From JBFONV01 sp040779335 (lineage in GTDB: Bacteria; Pseudomonadota; Gammaproteobacteria; Enterobacterales; Alteromonadaceae): a DNA stretch of 64,000 nucleotides. Shown here piece after piece: positions 23,831 through 33,982 of this stretch. The notes under the pieces were generated by a model. It had not been told where the DNA came from, ran no database searches, and worked only from the letters and a program-made list of their open reading frames with translations. Every line of letters begins with the position of its first letter. The stretch's first letter is position 1. The translations under genes and the position numbers were made by a program. The stretch lies in assembly GCA_040779335.1 (NCBI GenBank), contig JBFONV010000004.1, positions 372,001 through 436,000 of the forward strand. The letters are read 5' to 3'.

Positions 23831-25759
23831 ATGTTGTTTAAAAATATTGCTATGAAAATCAATCATTATTTTCTGCCTAACTTGAATGAAATTGCTGCTG
23901 TGATTGTGCTGTGCTTGGCGTTCAATACGGTAAGTTATGCGAGTGATAGCGACATCGAAAAAGTGACTGTGCTGGGTAAAAAACATCAATATCAATCGGT
24001 GACTACGGCAACTAGCGCAACGATTGATTTAACATCAAATCATGCCTTAAACAGTAAATTGACCGATGTGCTGAACCAAGTATCTGGTGTTGAGCTAAAT
24101 GGCCAAGGTGGACTGTTTCAAGTGTTTTCATTGCGCGGTGCGTCCCGTTGGCGCGTGACCACGCAATTGTCTGGTATGCCTTTGCATACCGAACGCAGAG
24201 CCGGTGCTGCAGCGTCTTTTGTCGACCCATATTTGTTAGCCAGTGTTGAAATATTAAAAGGGCCTGTTTCAACTTTATATGGCTCTGGCGCGATTGGCGG
24301 TATGGTGCTTATTAATCCTCGTTTTTTTGACGGCTTAAATATTGAGGCGGCAACATCTACTGGCGATCACAATCAGCAATTCCATCTTGGTTGGGGTGGG
24401 AAAAATATCTCATTGGCTTATGCCCAGCAAAGTGCTAACGATGCTTATACTCCAGATGGAATGTTACTTAACAGCCATTTTCAACAACGTTCTGCGAGCA
24501 TGCAAGGACAATGGCAACTGCAAGATCAATTAACCTTAACCCTGTCAAACATCGCCAGTTGGGGGGACGATATTGGTAAAGTTAATAATGATGATTTTCT
24601 TAATAACAAGGCAACTACATATCCCGATGAATACCACTGGGTAACCAGTATTGGTTTGCAATCACAAGATAGCTGGCAATTGAATGTCGCACTTCATGAT
24701 CAAAGCTTACAAACCCAAGTTCAACGATTTAATACAAGCACCAACTGGGTAGATAACAAGTCTACTGATTATAGTGTTAACTTTTTTACCCCATGGCAGG
24801 TTGACAACTTTGGTGGTCATGTCGGCATTGAACAACAATATCGACAAGGGGTAACCGCGTCGGAGCGACAGTTAAGCTTATCCTCTAATGAGCTATCAAA
24901 TATGAGTATATTAGATGCCAATCAATACGAATGGGCTTTTTTTGCTGATGTTAACCGTCGATTTGGTGATGTTTATGGTGCAACGGGAGCGCGCATAAAT
25001 GGTATACGTCAGCAAAACAAAAATGCAGATGTCTTAACCGATCAAGCGTGGACCTACTTTGCTCAGCTGTCCTATCAGCCAAAACAACAATTCTCTCTTA
25101 GTGCGCTGATTAGTCAAGGATTCCGCTTTCCATCGCTCACTGAGTTGTACTTTAATGGCACCACCGGGCGAGGTTATTTAATCGGTAATACTGAACTTAA
25201 ACCTGAAAAATCGCTCAATTATGAAGTTTCTGCATTATGGGAATATGCCGCTCACTCGTTTGATCTTAGCGTGTATCGTAACGAGGTGTCAGATTACATT
25301 GAATCAATAGATATAGATGAAGAAACCAGAAGCTACCTAAATTTGACCCATGGCGTGATCAAAGGAATAGAGTATCAGTATCGCTATCGGTTTAGCGAAC
25401 ACATTGATTTGAGTCTGATAGGACATGTGTTAAAAGGGGAAAATGACCAAGGTGATGCGCTTGCAGATATTCCAGCGAACAAGATACAAATGGGAGTTAA
25501 ATTCTCGAAGGATAACTGGCAAGGAGAGTTTTCCATTAAGCATAGGTTTAGCAAAAATACGGTCGCATACAGTGAGCAGAACTTGTCAGCCGCTAATATT
25601 GTCAGTGCTAGTGTTAACTATCACATTAATGAGCAGTGGTTGGTGACTTTGTCGGGGCAAAATATAACCGATGAACTGTATTTAAGTTCTACGGACCGTA
25701 AGAGTACTTTTGCCCCAGAGCGCTCTATTGGTGTGAAAATCAGCTGGAAAATGCAATAG
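23831..25759 (+). CDS. TonB-dependent outer-membrane receptor
   Basis: The 642-residue protein has a signal peptide ending near VSYA-SD, a TonB-box-like segment IEKVTVLG, and a plug domain (VLNQVSGVELNGQGG ... VEILKGPVSTLYGSGAIGG). A beta-barrel with the GFRFPSLTELYFNG motif follows, with a C-terminal strand ending in an aromatic-rich KISWKMQ. It imports a large or scarce substrate across the outer membrane with TonB energy. Architecture is closest to siderophore, vitamin or heme-type receptors, but the ligand cannot be assigned. No transporter genes adjoin it. The start may instead be the ATG at 23852. Confidence 0.9.
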   Translation: MLFKNIAMKINHYFLPNLNEIAAVIVLCLAFNTVSYASDSDIEKVTVLGKKHQYQSVTTATSATIDLTSNHALNSKLTDVLNQVSGVELNGQGGLFQVFSLRGASRWRVTTQLSGMPLHTERRAGAAASFVDPYLLASVEILKGPVSTLYGSGAIGGMVLINPRFFDGLNIEAATSTGDHNQQFHLGWGGKNISLAYAQQSANDAYTPDGMLLNSHFQQRSASMQGQWQLQDQLTLTLSNIASWGDDIGKVNNDDFLNNKATTYPDEYHWVTSIGLQSQDSWQLNVALHDQSLQTQVQRFNTSTNWVDNKSTDYSVNFFTPWQVDNFGGHVGIEQQYRQGVTASERQLSLSSNELSNMSILDANQYEWAFFADVNRRFGDVYGATGARINGIRQQNKNADVLTDQAWTYFAQLSYQPKQQFSLSALISQGFRFPSLTELYFNGTTGRGYLIGNTELKPEKSLNYEVSALWEYAAHSFDLSVYRNEVSDYIESIDIDEETRSYLNLTHGVIKGIEYQYRYRFSEHIDLSLIGHVLKGENDQGDALADIPANKIQMGVKFSKDNWQGEFSIKHRFSKNTVAYSEQNLSAANIVSASVNYHINEQWLVTLSGQNITDELYLSSTDRKSTFAPERSIGVKISWKMQ

Positions 25760-25818
25760 CCGTTGTTAAAACTACGGGTAGATTGTTTTTAGTGCCTAGT
25801 TCAATACCTTAGCACTTT

Positions 25819-25832
25819 TTTACCTAGGTAAA
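25819..25832. repeat. Perfect 14-bp palindrome
   Basis: TTTACCTAGGTAAA is self-complementary and lies in the convergent gap between the receptor and DUF1244 genes. Its function is unknown. Confidence 0.5.
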
Positions 25833-25891
25833 TCGCATTCAGCCTTATTTCATCAGTTGTATGGTTTACTGGATATTAGACGCTAGAAGGT

Positions 25892-26182
25892 TTATTTTTT
25901 CGGATTTAACTCGTTAAATTTTGCCAGTTGTTCTTCGGTTGCTGGCAGTTGGTGTTTCTCTTTCCATTCACTGTAAGGCATACCATATATTTGTTCACGT
26001 GCAGCCTCAATATCCACATCTACGCCTAACTTTTCCCCTTCAGCAACAGTCCATTTTGCAAAGCAATTGCGGCAAAAACCAGCAAGGTTCATTAATTCAA
26101 TATTTTGGACATCTTTACGATTGTCTAAGTGTGCTAATAAACGGCGAAATACTGCTGCTTGAATTTCTATCTCTTTATCCAT
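25892..26182 (-). CDS. DUF1244 family protein
   Basis: The 96-residue protein contains LMNLAGFCRNCFAKWTVAEG followed by AREQIYGMPYSEWKEKHQ, the core of the DUF1244 family, whose biochemical role is unknown. The CRNCF cysteines are conserved. It is last in the minus-strand series mfd, csiV, DUF1244, 31 bases after csiV, and is probably co-transcribed. Confidence 0.88.
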   Translation of the reverse strand: MDKEIEIQAAVFRRLLAHLDNRKDVQNIELMNLAGFCRNCFAKWTVAEGEKLGVDVDIEAAREQIYGMPYSEWKEKHQLPATEEQLAKFNELNPKK

Positions 26183-26213
26183 GTTTATGCTTTCTCTTTA
26201 TTGATGGTGGACA

Positions 26214-27851
26214 TTACTGAACTTGTTTTGCTGCTTCGGTTAATTCTGTTTCGACTGATTCAGGCTCAGGCTCGGGCTCAGGGCGCTCATGTCTTCGGAT
26301 CTGCACTATCATGCCCATATAAGGATGATCGAAATAATGTATTTCACCGCTGATCACCCGTCGATTCTGGGCAAAGCGAATTGGTTTAAGTTCAACGGCT
26401 TGTTCCGTTTGCAACGCCTTAGTGGCTTGCTCTGCTAATGTCATATTCATAATATTAAAATCAGCAGTAATGTATAAATAATGGTTAAGATGGACCTTGA
26501 AAAAACCGTCAAGATACCAAGGCTGAACAGGTTCAACTGGTTCCGGCGTTAACATTAAATTTGTCGGCACTTGTTGTTCGTTTTGCGACGCTACTGGTAG
26601 GGCAGCGGAGTCAAGTTGTGCTAAAAGTTCAGCGTTATCGTCTGACAAGTTTTTGATTTTCTGTAAAATATCATCAATTTTCTCTTGCAGCAGCGCCTGC
26701 TTTTCTTGTGCTTGCTGTTCAGCGAGCGATGCGGCTAACTCTGCGCTGACAGCAGTATGGTCTTCGGTATTAATGAAATCATTAGAAGGTAATGGGGTTG
26801 AGCCTATGTCTGCTGGTTCGTTATTTGCTGACAATAGCTGAGCCATAAGCAGTTCTTGCTGCTGTGAAATCTTAAGCGCGTCTTGATACTGTTTTTGCGC
26901 GTTCTGGTAATGAAGGGCAAGGTTATCGCCTGCCATTAGCCTGACCGGGATCGCTTGATTTCGTCCTTTAGGTGCTTGACGCCAGCCGACATGCAATAGC
27001 GGGCGAAAATTTTTGCTTCGGCTAAGTTGTTTTACAATGTCATGCAGTTGCAGTGAGTCTTGACTCAATAAATAGGGTTTGTCGCTATACACGTCTTCTG
27101 TCGCATCGATATTTCTTGGCATCTGACTTACCGAAAAACCATTGTAAGAATATTGGTTGTCTTGATTTAATTCGTCAAAATAAGTCTCATCTATACGACA
27201 AAGATTTTGATGGCCAATCGTCATCTTATCGCTTTGGCTATAGATAAATTGATCGCGAGAAAACGCTTGCTCAGCCAGTGATATTAGCTGTTGTTCAGCG
27301 GCAGAAATATGGCTATCGCCACTGTCTAACATTTGCTCATTGCTGGTGTCGTCTGTAGTAGTATTTTGCGTAGGGTTATTGTCAGTAAAGCCCGATTGCG
27401 TTAACGGCTGTTCATTATTCTCTTGATCTACACTTTGTTCAAATTGTGACGCAGACTCAAGATCGGTATTCATCATATCTACATTTTCGCTTGGCAACTT
27501 TTCAATATCAGCTAAGTCTTTTGGAGAAAAATAAGGAGCAGGTTTACTCGCTTGTTCTAACAAACTTGGTGGATATTGAGGATCATCACAGTGGGGCAAT
27601 AGTTGCTTGAGCGCGGCTATATCAGGGTTGAGATAAGGTGATAATAAATCAATGACACGACGATATTTAGGTAACGGAATTTGATCGGGAAACGCCTCTT
27701 TTAATTGGTCTTTATCTGCAAGTTGGTTAAAGATGATCACTTCCATCTCAAACCAACGTTCGTCGTCGGTTTGGTTTTTCGCTGCCACGCCCCAAGACGT
27801 TGTCGCAGATAAAAGCAAAGCGGATAGAGATGTAACTTGCAGTAATTTCAT
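26214..27851 (-). CDS. csiV: CsiV-family periplasmic peptidoglycan-associated protein
   Basis: The 545-residue protein has a signal peptide (MKLLQVTSLSALLLSATTSW, cleaved near VAA) and an N-terminal CsiV domain (RWFEMEVIIFNQL). A long Ser/Asp/Glu-rich linker and a coiled coil (about residues 370-415) follow, then a C-terminal part with HPYMGMIVQIRRHERPEPEP. CsiV was described in Shewanella as a peptidoglycan-binding factor needed under envelope stress. Position next to mfd matches related genomes. The Pro-Glu alternation at the C-terminus is low-complexity. Confidence 0.75.
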   Translation of the reverse strand: MKLLQVTSLSALLLSATTSWGVAAKNQTDDERWFEMEVIIFNQLADKDQLKEAFPDQIPLPKYRRVIDLLSPYLNPDIAALKQLLPHCDDPQYPPSLLEQASKPAPYFSPKDLADIEKLPSENVDMMNTDLESASQFEQSVDQENNEQPLTQSGFTDNNPTQNTTTDDTSNEQMLDSGDSHISAAEQQLISLAEQAFSRDQFIYSQSDKMTIGHQNLCRIDETYFDELNQDNQYSYNGFSVSQMPRNIDATEDVYSDKPYLLSQDSLQLHDIVKQLSRSKNFRPLLHVGWRQAPKGRNQAIPVRLMAGDNLALHYQNAQKQYQDALKISQQQELLMAQLLSANNEPADIGSTPLPSNDFINTEDHTAVSAELAASLAEQQAQEKQALLQEKIDDILQKIKNLSDDNAELLAQLDSAALPVASQNEQQVPTNLMLTPEPVEPVQPWYLDGFFKVHLNHYLYITADFNIMNMTLAEQATKALQTEQAVELKPIRFAQNRRVISGEIHYFDHPYMGMIVQIRRHERPEPEPEPESVETELTEAAKQVQ

Positions 27852-27935
27852 TAATTATCCATATCTATTTAATGTACGGTGTCGATAATACCAAAAAAAC
27901 TCACCTTAAGGTCAATAGTCATTATTTAGGGCGTT

Positions 27936-30900
27936 TTAACGTTTCGCTAAATCATTTAATATTGAGGTTACTAAAGTAAATCGTGATTTACTGTCTTCAG
28001 TCGCGCGTTTAAATTTCAGCTTATTTGCACCTTCCATTTTATAGACCGAAGGTTGTTGCTGAATAAGACCAATAATAAGCATAGGGTCGACTTGGGTATT
28101 ATCATTAAATTCTATCGAGCCACCCGCAGGGCCTGCTTCAATGCGCGCAATGCCAATTTTCTCTGCTTTTAATTTGAGTTTAGCAATGTGAATAAGGTTT
28201 TTTGTTGCTTGCGGCAGCAGGCCAAAACGATCGATTAATTCTACTTGAATTTCATCGAGCTCATGCTTGTTTTTACAGCTAGCAATACGTTTGTAGATGC
28301 TCAGCCTTAAGCTGACATCAAAAATGTAATCATCCGGTAATAATGCTGGCACGCGCAAATCTATCTCTGTTTGCGTCGACATCACCTGATCGAGCGATAA
28401 TTGTTTACCTTCTTTTAAGGCGGCAACGGCTTGATCGAGCATTTCCATATACAAACTAAACCCAATTTGGCTCATTGATCCACTTTGCTCTTCGCCCAGT
28501 AGTTCACCTGCACCGCGAATCTCTAAATCGTGGGTCGCTAAGGTAAAACCAGCACCTAAGTCTTCTAGAGCGGCAATGGCTTCTAAACGCTTTTTCGCGT
28601 CTTTGGTCATGGTTTTTTCATGTGGCGTCAACAAATATGCATACGCTTGGTGATGTGAACGGCCCACTCGCCCTCTGAGTTGGTGCAATTGCGCCAAGCC
28701 CAAACGGTCGGCTCTATCCATAATAATAGTATTTGCCGTCGGTACATCAATGCCGGTTTCTATGATGGTGGTACAAACGAGCACATTGTATCGCTGATGA
28801 TAAAAATCACTCATGATACGTTCGAGATCTCGTTCACGCATTTGCCCATGCGCGGTTATAATTTTTGCTTCTGGCACTAATGCTTGAATATCTGCTGCGG
28901 TTTTTTCTATGGTATCAACATTGTTATGAAGAAAATAAACTTGTCCACCACGCAGGGTCTCCCGCAAGATAGATTCTCTGATTATGGCGTCATCACGCTG
29001 GCGTACGAAGGTTTTAACCGCCAGTCGTTTTGCTGGGGGTGTCGCGATAATCGATAAGTCACGCATGCCGCCCATGGCCATATTTAGTGTTCTGGGGATA
29101 GGAGTGGCAGTTAACGTTAAAATATCAACATTACAGCGTAGCTGTTTTATTTTTTCTTTTTGTTTAACACCAAATCTGTGCTCTTCATCAACAATCAATA
29201 AGCCTAAATCATTATATTTTATGGTGTTTTGTAAAAGCTTATGGGTGCCGATCAAAATATCGATTTGACCTGACTCTACTTTCTCAATAATTTCTTTTTG
29301 CTGTTTAGCAGTTTTAAAGCGCGATAATACTTCGATACTTACTGGCCAATTAGCAAATCTATCACGAAAATTTTCATAATGTTGTTGGGCAAGTAAGGTT
29401 GTAGGTACCAATAACGCGACTTGTTTGCCATCGTTCACGGCGACAAATGCGGCGCGCATTGCCACTTCAGTTTTACCAAAACCTACATCACCACATACTA
29501 GTCTGTCCATGACGGTTGGGGAGAGCATATCGCTAATCACCGCATTAATGGCTTGTTCTTGATCTAAGGTTTCTTCAAAACCAAAGCTGTCGGCAAAGGC
29601 GCGATATTCGTCTTTATCACGTTTAAATGCTACCCCTGCATGACTGGCACGTTTGGCGTAGATATCAAGTAACTCTGCGGCAACATCGCGTACTTTTTCA
29701 GCCGCTTTTTTCTTGGCTTTACTCCAAGTATCGTTTCCTAACTTATGAAGCGGTGCATGTTCCGCATCGGTGCCAGAATAACGACTAATAAGATGTAGTG
29801 AAGCAACCGGCACATATAATTTAGCGTCATTAGCGTAACTTAACACTAAAAACTCTGTAGTAATGCCGCCGGTTTCTAGCGTTTGTAATCCTAAATAGCG
29901 GCCTATACCATGCTCGATATGAACGACCGGCTGACCAATTGAAAGCTCTGCCAAATTTTTAAAAATGGCATCGGCTTGAATGTCTTGTTGTTTAGAGCGT
30001 CGACGACTTTGTCGTACTCTATCACCTAAGAGTTCAGATTCGGTGATCAGCGCAATTTGGTTTTTCTTTGACTTGCCGTACTGAAAGATAAATCCCTGCG
30101 CTAAGGCGTTAACTGTGATCCCTAACGTCTCATCGCTTTCGATGAATGCGCCGATACTATTAAAGGTTTTGGGCTTTATTTTATCTCGTTCTAATAGGTC
30201 TAATACGCTTTCACGACGCCCTTGGCTTTCGGCAACAAATAGACATTTACTCGGGCTAGTTTTGTCCGCGATAAACTGTTCAAGTAAGGCAAAAGGCTTT
30301 TTAAGCTTATGATCGACGGTTAGATCGGGTAAGGGTGACACGTTAAACGCTATGTTACTTGTTTTGCGTTTTTCGGTGGTTTCATCTGCATCGTCACTAA
30401 CCCCTTGGGAAGCAAGCTTTATGCGATCATACGGTTTTAGCGCGCTATAGAGTTCTTCACTGTTTAAAAATAATTTTTCAGGTGGCAATAATGGTCGAGT
30501 AGGATCATAACGTCGGTCGTCATAACGATAATTAATATCAAGCCATTGATGCTCCAGTGCCTTGTCTATATCACCAGAAATAACCACCAAAGTGTTATCT
30601 GATAAGTAATCACATAAGGTATTGGCGGTTTCAAAAAACAACGGTAAATAATATTCAATGCCAGGCGGCATTATGCCATCTGAGACTTGATGGTATAACG
30701 ACTCTTTATGTATTGTGCCACTAAACAGTTCGCGATATTGACGTCGAAAACGGTTGATGCCATCTTGATTGGTTGGAAACTCATGTGCAGGCAATAAGTT
30801 TATTTCCGTGACTTTATCACTGGAGCGCTGATTGTCAGGATCAAACAAGCGAATTTCATCGATTTCATCATCAAAAAAATCTAAACGGAACGGGGTTTTA

Positions 30901-31460
30901 CTGCCCATCGGATATAAATCGAGGATCGCGCCTCGAGCAGAAAACTCACCGTGCTCCATAACCTGATCGACACAGCGATAACCGCTGGCTTCTAGCTCTT
31001 GTCTTATTTGGTGTAGATCTTTTCTGTCGCCTTTTTTTACCATCAAGCTATTTGATTCAATGTACTCTCGGGGACCTAAGCGTTGCATCAAGGTGGTAAT
31101 TGGCACGATGACGATGCCTTTGCTCATACGAGGTAATTGGTAAAGGGTGGCTAAACGTTGAGAGATAATATCTTGATGTGGAGAGAACGTATCATAAGGT
31201 AGCGTTTCCCAATCGGGGAATAAAAAGATCGACAGTGAATCTTCATCACTATGCTTTAGGCTTAATAATTCCTGCTCCAAGCGCAATGCTGATGGCGTAT
31301 CATGAGTGACCAGTAATATGGGGGTGTCAGCAATTTTGGCGCCGGAATAAATAGCAATACTGGCACTACTGCCATAAAGGTTGCTCCATGATTTTTTATC
31401 GGCTTGTTTACCCCCGCGTTTTGTTAAAACAGGGTTGAAAATACTGCTATTTTGACTCAT
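27936..31460 (-). CDS. mfd: Transcription-repair coupling factor
   Basis: The 1174-residue protein matches Mfd in length and order. It has UvrB-like N-terminal domains (FPDWETLPYDTFSPHQD), the RNA-polymerase-interaction domain (VVHIEHGIGRYLGL), then a RecG-like motor with Walker A CGDVGFGKTEVAMRAAF, LLIVDEEHRFGVKQKE and HQLRGRVGRS, and the TRCF C-terminal domain. It removes RNA polymerase stalled at lesions and recruits UvrA. It is first in the minus-strand series before csiV and DUF1244. A three-arm inverted-repeat cluster lies about 55-100 bases upstream. Confidence 0.97.
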   Translation of the reverse strand: MSQNSSIFNPVLTKRGGKQADKKSWSNLYGSSASIAIYSGAKIADTPILLVTHDTPSALRLEQELLSLKHSDEDSLSIFLFPDWETLPYDTFSPHQDIISQRLATLYQLPRMSKGIVIVPITTLMQRLGPREYIESNSLMVKKGDRKDLHQIRQELEASGYRCVDQVMEHGEFSARGAILDLYPMGSKTPFRLDFFDDEIDEIRLFDPDNQRSSDKVTEINLLPAHEFPTNQDGINRFRRQYRELFSGTIHKESLYHQVSDGIMPPGIEYYLPLFFETANTLCDYLSDNTLVVISGDIDKALEHQWLDINYRYDDRRYDPTRPLLPPEKLFLNSEELYSALKPYDRIKLASQGVSDDADETTEKRKTSNIAFNVSPLPDLTVDHKLKKPFALLEQFIADKTSPSKCLFVAESQGRRESVLDLLERDKIKPKTFNSIGAFIESDETLGITVNALAQGFIFQYGKSKKNQIALITESELLGDRVRQSRRRSKQQDIQADAIFKNLAELSIGQPVVHIEHGIGRYLGLQTLETGGITTEFLVLSYANDAKLYVPVASLHLISRYSGTDAEHAPLHKLGNDTWSKAKKKAAEKVRDVAAELLDIYAKRASHAGVAFKRDKDEYRAFADSFGFEETLDQEQAINAVISDMLSPTVMDRLVCGDVGFGKTEVAMRAAFVAVNDGKQVALLVPTTLLAQQHYENFRDRFANWPVSIEVLSRFKTAKQQKEIIEKVESGQIDILIGTHKLLQNTIKYNDLGLLIVDEEHRFGVKQKEKIKQLRCNVDILTLTATPIPRTLNMAMGGMRDLSIIATPPAKRLAVKTFVRQRDDAIIRESILRETLRGGQVYFLHNNVDTIEKTAADIQALVPEAKIITAHGQMRERDLERIMSDFYHQRYNVLVCTTIIETGIDVPTANTIIMDRADRLGLAQLHQLRGRVGRSHHQAYAYLLTPHEKTMTKDAKKRLEAIAALEDLGAGFTLATHDLEIRGAGELLGEEQSGSMSQIGFSLYMEMLDQAVAALKEGKQLSLDQVMSTQTEIDLRVPALLPDDYIFDVSLRLSIYKRIASCKNKHELDEIQVELIDRFGLLPQATKNLIHIAKLKLKAEKIGIARIEAGPAGGSIEFNDNTQVDPMLIIGLIQQQPSVYKMEGANKLKFKRATEDSKSRFTLVTSILNDLAKR

Positions 31461-31513
31461 GATTTCTCTATTAACTATTCGACAGGCTCGATATTTGTCT
31501 TGAGTTTCTAACG

Positions 31514-31561
31514 GTTATTTTTGTACGAGGAAATAACATCGCCATGGCGTAGTGTTATTTC
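31514..31561. promoter_or_regulatory. Overlapping inverted repeats between mfd and glpK
   Basis: GTTATTT (31514-31520), GAAATAACA (31530-31538) and TGTTATTTC (31553-31561) can pair in two mutually exclusive ways. Between the last two lies the palindrome CGCCATGGCG (31540-31549). This could be a regulator site or a switching hairpin; nothing in the sequence shows which gene it serves. Confidence 0.5.
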
Positions 31562-31676
31562 TAACTTAGGACCGATATTCTAAATAAGTGTGGGCTAAAG
31601 TGCTACCTAAGTCTGCGTAATAAGAATTATTTTGATGAAATATGCGGTAGCAGTAATTAAATCATAAGGCATTAAA

Positions 31677-33173
31677 ATGGCAGCTAAATATATTCTTGCT
31701 ATCGATCAGGGGACGACAAGTAGTCGAGCTATTATTTTTGATCTCAACGGCAAAGTCATTGCCTGCAATCAACAAGAATTTCCGCAAATTTTCCCCAGTG
31801 ATGGTTGGGTTGAACACGATCCTGAAATTATATGGCAAAGTGTTAAACATACCAGCCAGCAAGTGCTAGAAGAGGCAGGAATATCTTCGAGTGAAATCAT
31901 CTCTTTGGGGATCACCAATCAACGAGAAACCACCTTAGTTTGGGATAAAAACACCGGCAAATGTATTTATAACGCCATTGTTTGGCAAGACAGACGAACC
32001 AGCGAACAATGCAAAAAATTGAGAAATATTGTCGGGCTCAGCGAAAAAGTACAATCAAAAACAGGCTTAGTGCTCGATCCCTATTTTTCAGCTACTAAAA
32101 TTGCTTGGGTACTTGATAATGTTGAAGGTGCTCGTTTAAAAGCAGAAAAAGGCGAATTGTTATTTGGCACTATTGATACATTTTTATTGTTTCGATTGAC
32201 CAACAGCATGCAACATCTCACCGATGCAACCAATGCCTCGCGAACACTGCTATTTAATATTCACGAAAATCGTTGGGACGACGAACTTTTGTCTTTGTTT
32301 AATATTCCACTTCAGATGATGCCAGAGGTGAAAGACAGTGCCGCAGATTTTGGTGTCACTGATGTGAATATTTTTTCCCCTGCCATTTCTATTGGCGCGA
32401 TGGCTGGCGATCAACAAGCAGCTTTAGTCGGCCAAGGGTGTTTGTCTAAAGGTATGATGAAAAGCACCTATGGCACTGGTTGTTTTATGATGGTGAATAC
32501 CGGCGATAAGGTAGTTCAGTCTGCGCATCAGCTATTAAGCACTATCGCCTATCGCATAAATGGTCAAACAACATACGCATTGGAAGGCAGTATTTTTATG
32601 GCGGGGGCGACGATTCAATGGATCAGAGACGGTCTTAAGTTTATTGACTGTGCCAGTGAAAGTGAAGGGTTAGCGCAGCAGATTGCTTATGATCATCAGG
32701 TCTATATGGTACCTGCTTTCACTGGGCTAGGGGCGCCGTATTGGCATGCAAAGGCGAGGGGGACAATATCAGGGTTAACCAGAGATTCTGGTATTAAAGA
32801 GATAGTTAGCGCGGCATTGCAATCTGTGGGCTACCAAAGTCGTGATTTGATCATGGCGATGAAAAAAGATGGTGCTCATCCGCATAGTATTCGTGTTGAT
32901 GGCGGTATGGTTGCCAACGATTGGTTGATGCAGTTCTTGGCTGATATGCTTGATTTTGATGTTTTACGTTCTCGTGAAGTTGAAACAACTGCATTGGGGG
33001 TTGCACTTTTAGCTGGCGTTCATTCTGGCGTTTATAACGGTTTAGACGAGTTAAAAAATATCTATAAAAGCGATATCACTTTTACCCCCGAGATGTCTGA
33101 TAAGCAACGACAACATCTATATCAAGGTTGGCTTGGCGCAGTAAATGCGGCGCTTAATATTACTGAGCAGTAA
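31677..33173 (+). CDS. glpK: Glycerol kinase
   Basis: The 498-residue protein is the standard length. It begins AAKYILAIDQGTTSSRAIIF (FGGY kinase phosphate-binding loop), then GITNQRETTLVWDKNTG and NAIVWQDRRTS. Later come MKSTYGTGCFMM and the C-terminal signature RVDGGMVANDWLMQFLADML. It phosphorylates glycerol to glycerol 3-phosphate in the cytoplasm. No glycerol facilitator or dehydrogenase adjoins it here, so it is encoded apart from any glpF/glpD. Confidence 0.96.
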   Translation: MAAKYILAIDQGTTSSRAIIFDLNGKVIACNQQEFPQIFPSDGWVEHDPEIIWQSVKHTSQQVLEEAGISSSEIISLGITNQRETTLVWDKNTGKCIYNAIVWQDRRTSEQCKKLRNIVGLSEKVQSKTGLVLDPYFSATKIAWVLDNVEGARLKAEKGELLFGTIDTFLLFRLTNSMQHLTDATNASRTLLFNIHENRWDDELLSLFNIPLQMMPEVKDSAADFGVTDVNIFSPAISIGAMAGDQQAALVGQGCLSKGMMKSTYGTGCFMMVNTGDKVVQSAHQLLSTIAYRINGQTTYALEGSIFMAGATIQWIRDGLKFIDCASESEGLAQQIAYDHQVYMVPAFTGLGAPYWHAKARGTISGLTRDSGIKEIVSAALQSVGYQSRDLIMAMKKDGAHPHSIRVDGGMVANDWLMQFLADMLDFDVLRSREVETTALGVALLAGVHSGVYNGLDELKNIYKSDITFTPEMSDKQRQHLYQGWLGAVNAALNITEQ

Positions 33174-33266
33174 ACTACAGAGTTATGTCACCAACAATGT
33201 CGATATTGGTGAAAATATTAGGGCAGACTATACTTTGGTTGAGCCAAATAAATAGTGGAGGTCATT

Positions 33267-33746
33267 ATGACTATTTCAGCACGGCTTGATACCTTTTTAT
33301 CGACACATGATATTGCGTACCAAGCAATCCCACATGGTCATAGCAATAGTTCAGTTGGCAGTGCGGTTGCCGCTCACGTTCCTCTGAATCAAATTGCCAA
33401 AGCCGTAATGTTAATTGATCATCAGGGCCGAAAAATGATGGCAGTGTTACCTGCAAACAATAAAATCAATTTTTCCATCCTAAATGATGAATTGTATGGC
33501 AGTTATCAGTTGTTAAAAGAGCATGATGTTTATCATATGTTTAGTGATTGCGAGCATGGCGCGATCCCACCCATTGGTGAAGCCTATAATATCGCCGCGG
33601 TGTGTGATAAGCAGCTTGATTACTTAGAAAATGTCTATATTGAAGCGGGTGATCATGAAACTTTGCTTAAACTTGATCGAGACAGTTTTAGAGAAATGAT
33701 GAGTAATAGTAAGCATATTAGTTTTAGCCGAGAAGTGATTCATTAA
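33267..33746 (+). CDS. YbaK/EbsC-domain aminoacyl-tRNA deacylase
   Basis: The 159-residue protein starts at ATG 33267 behind a strong GGAGG five bases upstream; the in-frame GTG at 33255 includes that site and is rejected. Its core (LDTFLSTHDIAYQAIPHGH ... KAVMLIDHQGRKMMAVLPAN) matches the YbaK/ProX editing fold, which hydrolyses mischarged tRNA, with the conserved Lys at the start of the KAVML strand. Which aminoacyl-tRNA it edits cannot be read. It follows glpK by about 90 bases. Confidence 0.82.
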   Translation: MTISARLDTFLSTHDIAYQAIPHGHSNSSVGSAVAAHVPLNQIAKAVMLIDHQGRKMMAVLPANNKINFSILNDELYGSYQLLKEHDVYHMFSDCEHGAIPPIGEAYNIAAVCDKQLDYLENVYIEAGDHETLLKLDRDSFREMMSNSKHISFSREVIH

Positions 33747-33760
33747 TATTAATGCAATGA

Positions 33761-33816
33761 AATGCAGTGCTCAAGATAGTTAACAGGTGGTCTAGATGTT
33801 ATTTGAACACTGCATT
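33761..33816. repeat. Long inverted repeat after the YbaK-type gene
   Basis: AATGCAGTGCTCAA (33761-33774) and TTGAACACTGCATT (33803-33816) pair at 13 of 14 positions across 28 bases. It lies 15 bases past a stop codon and may be a 3'-end hairpin or a small repeat element. There is no T tract. Confidence 0.6.
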
Positions 33817-33982
33817 AATCTTAAGTGGACATTATTTTCTTAATGCTTAACCTTTAGTGGGGGGGACGGTATTAATCAAATCACTAATTTACCTATATTA
33901 CGCGCTTATATCTGTTAAAATGCGGTCATTAAATAGTTCCGTAGCCTATGATTTGCTACTTTTTACCCATTTGGAATGAAAT

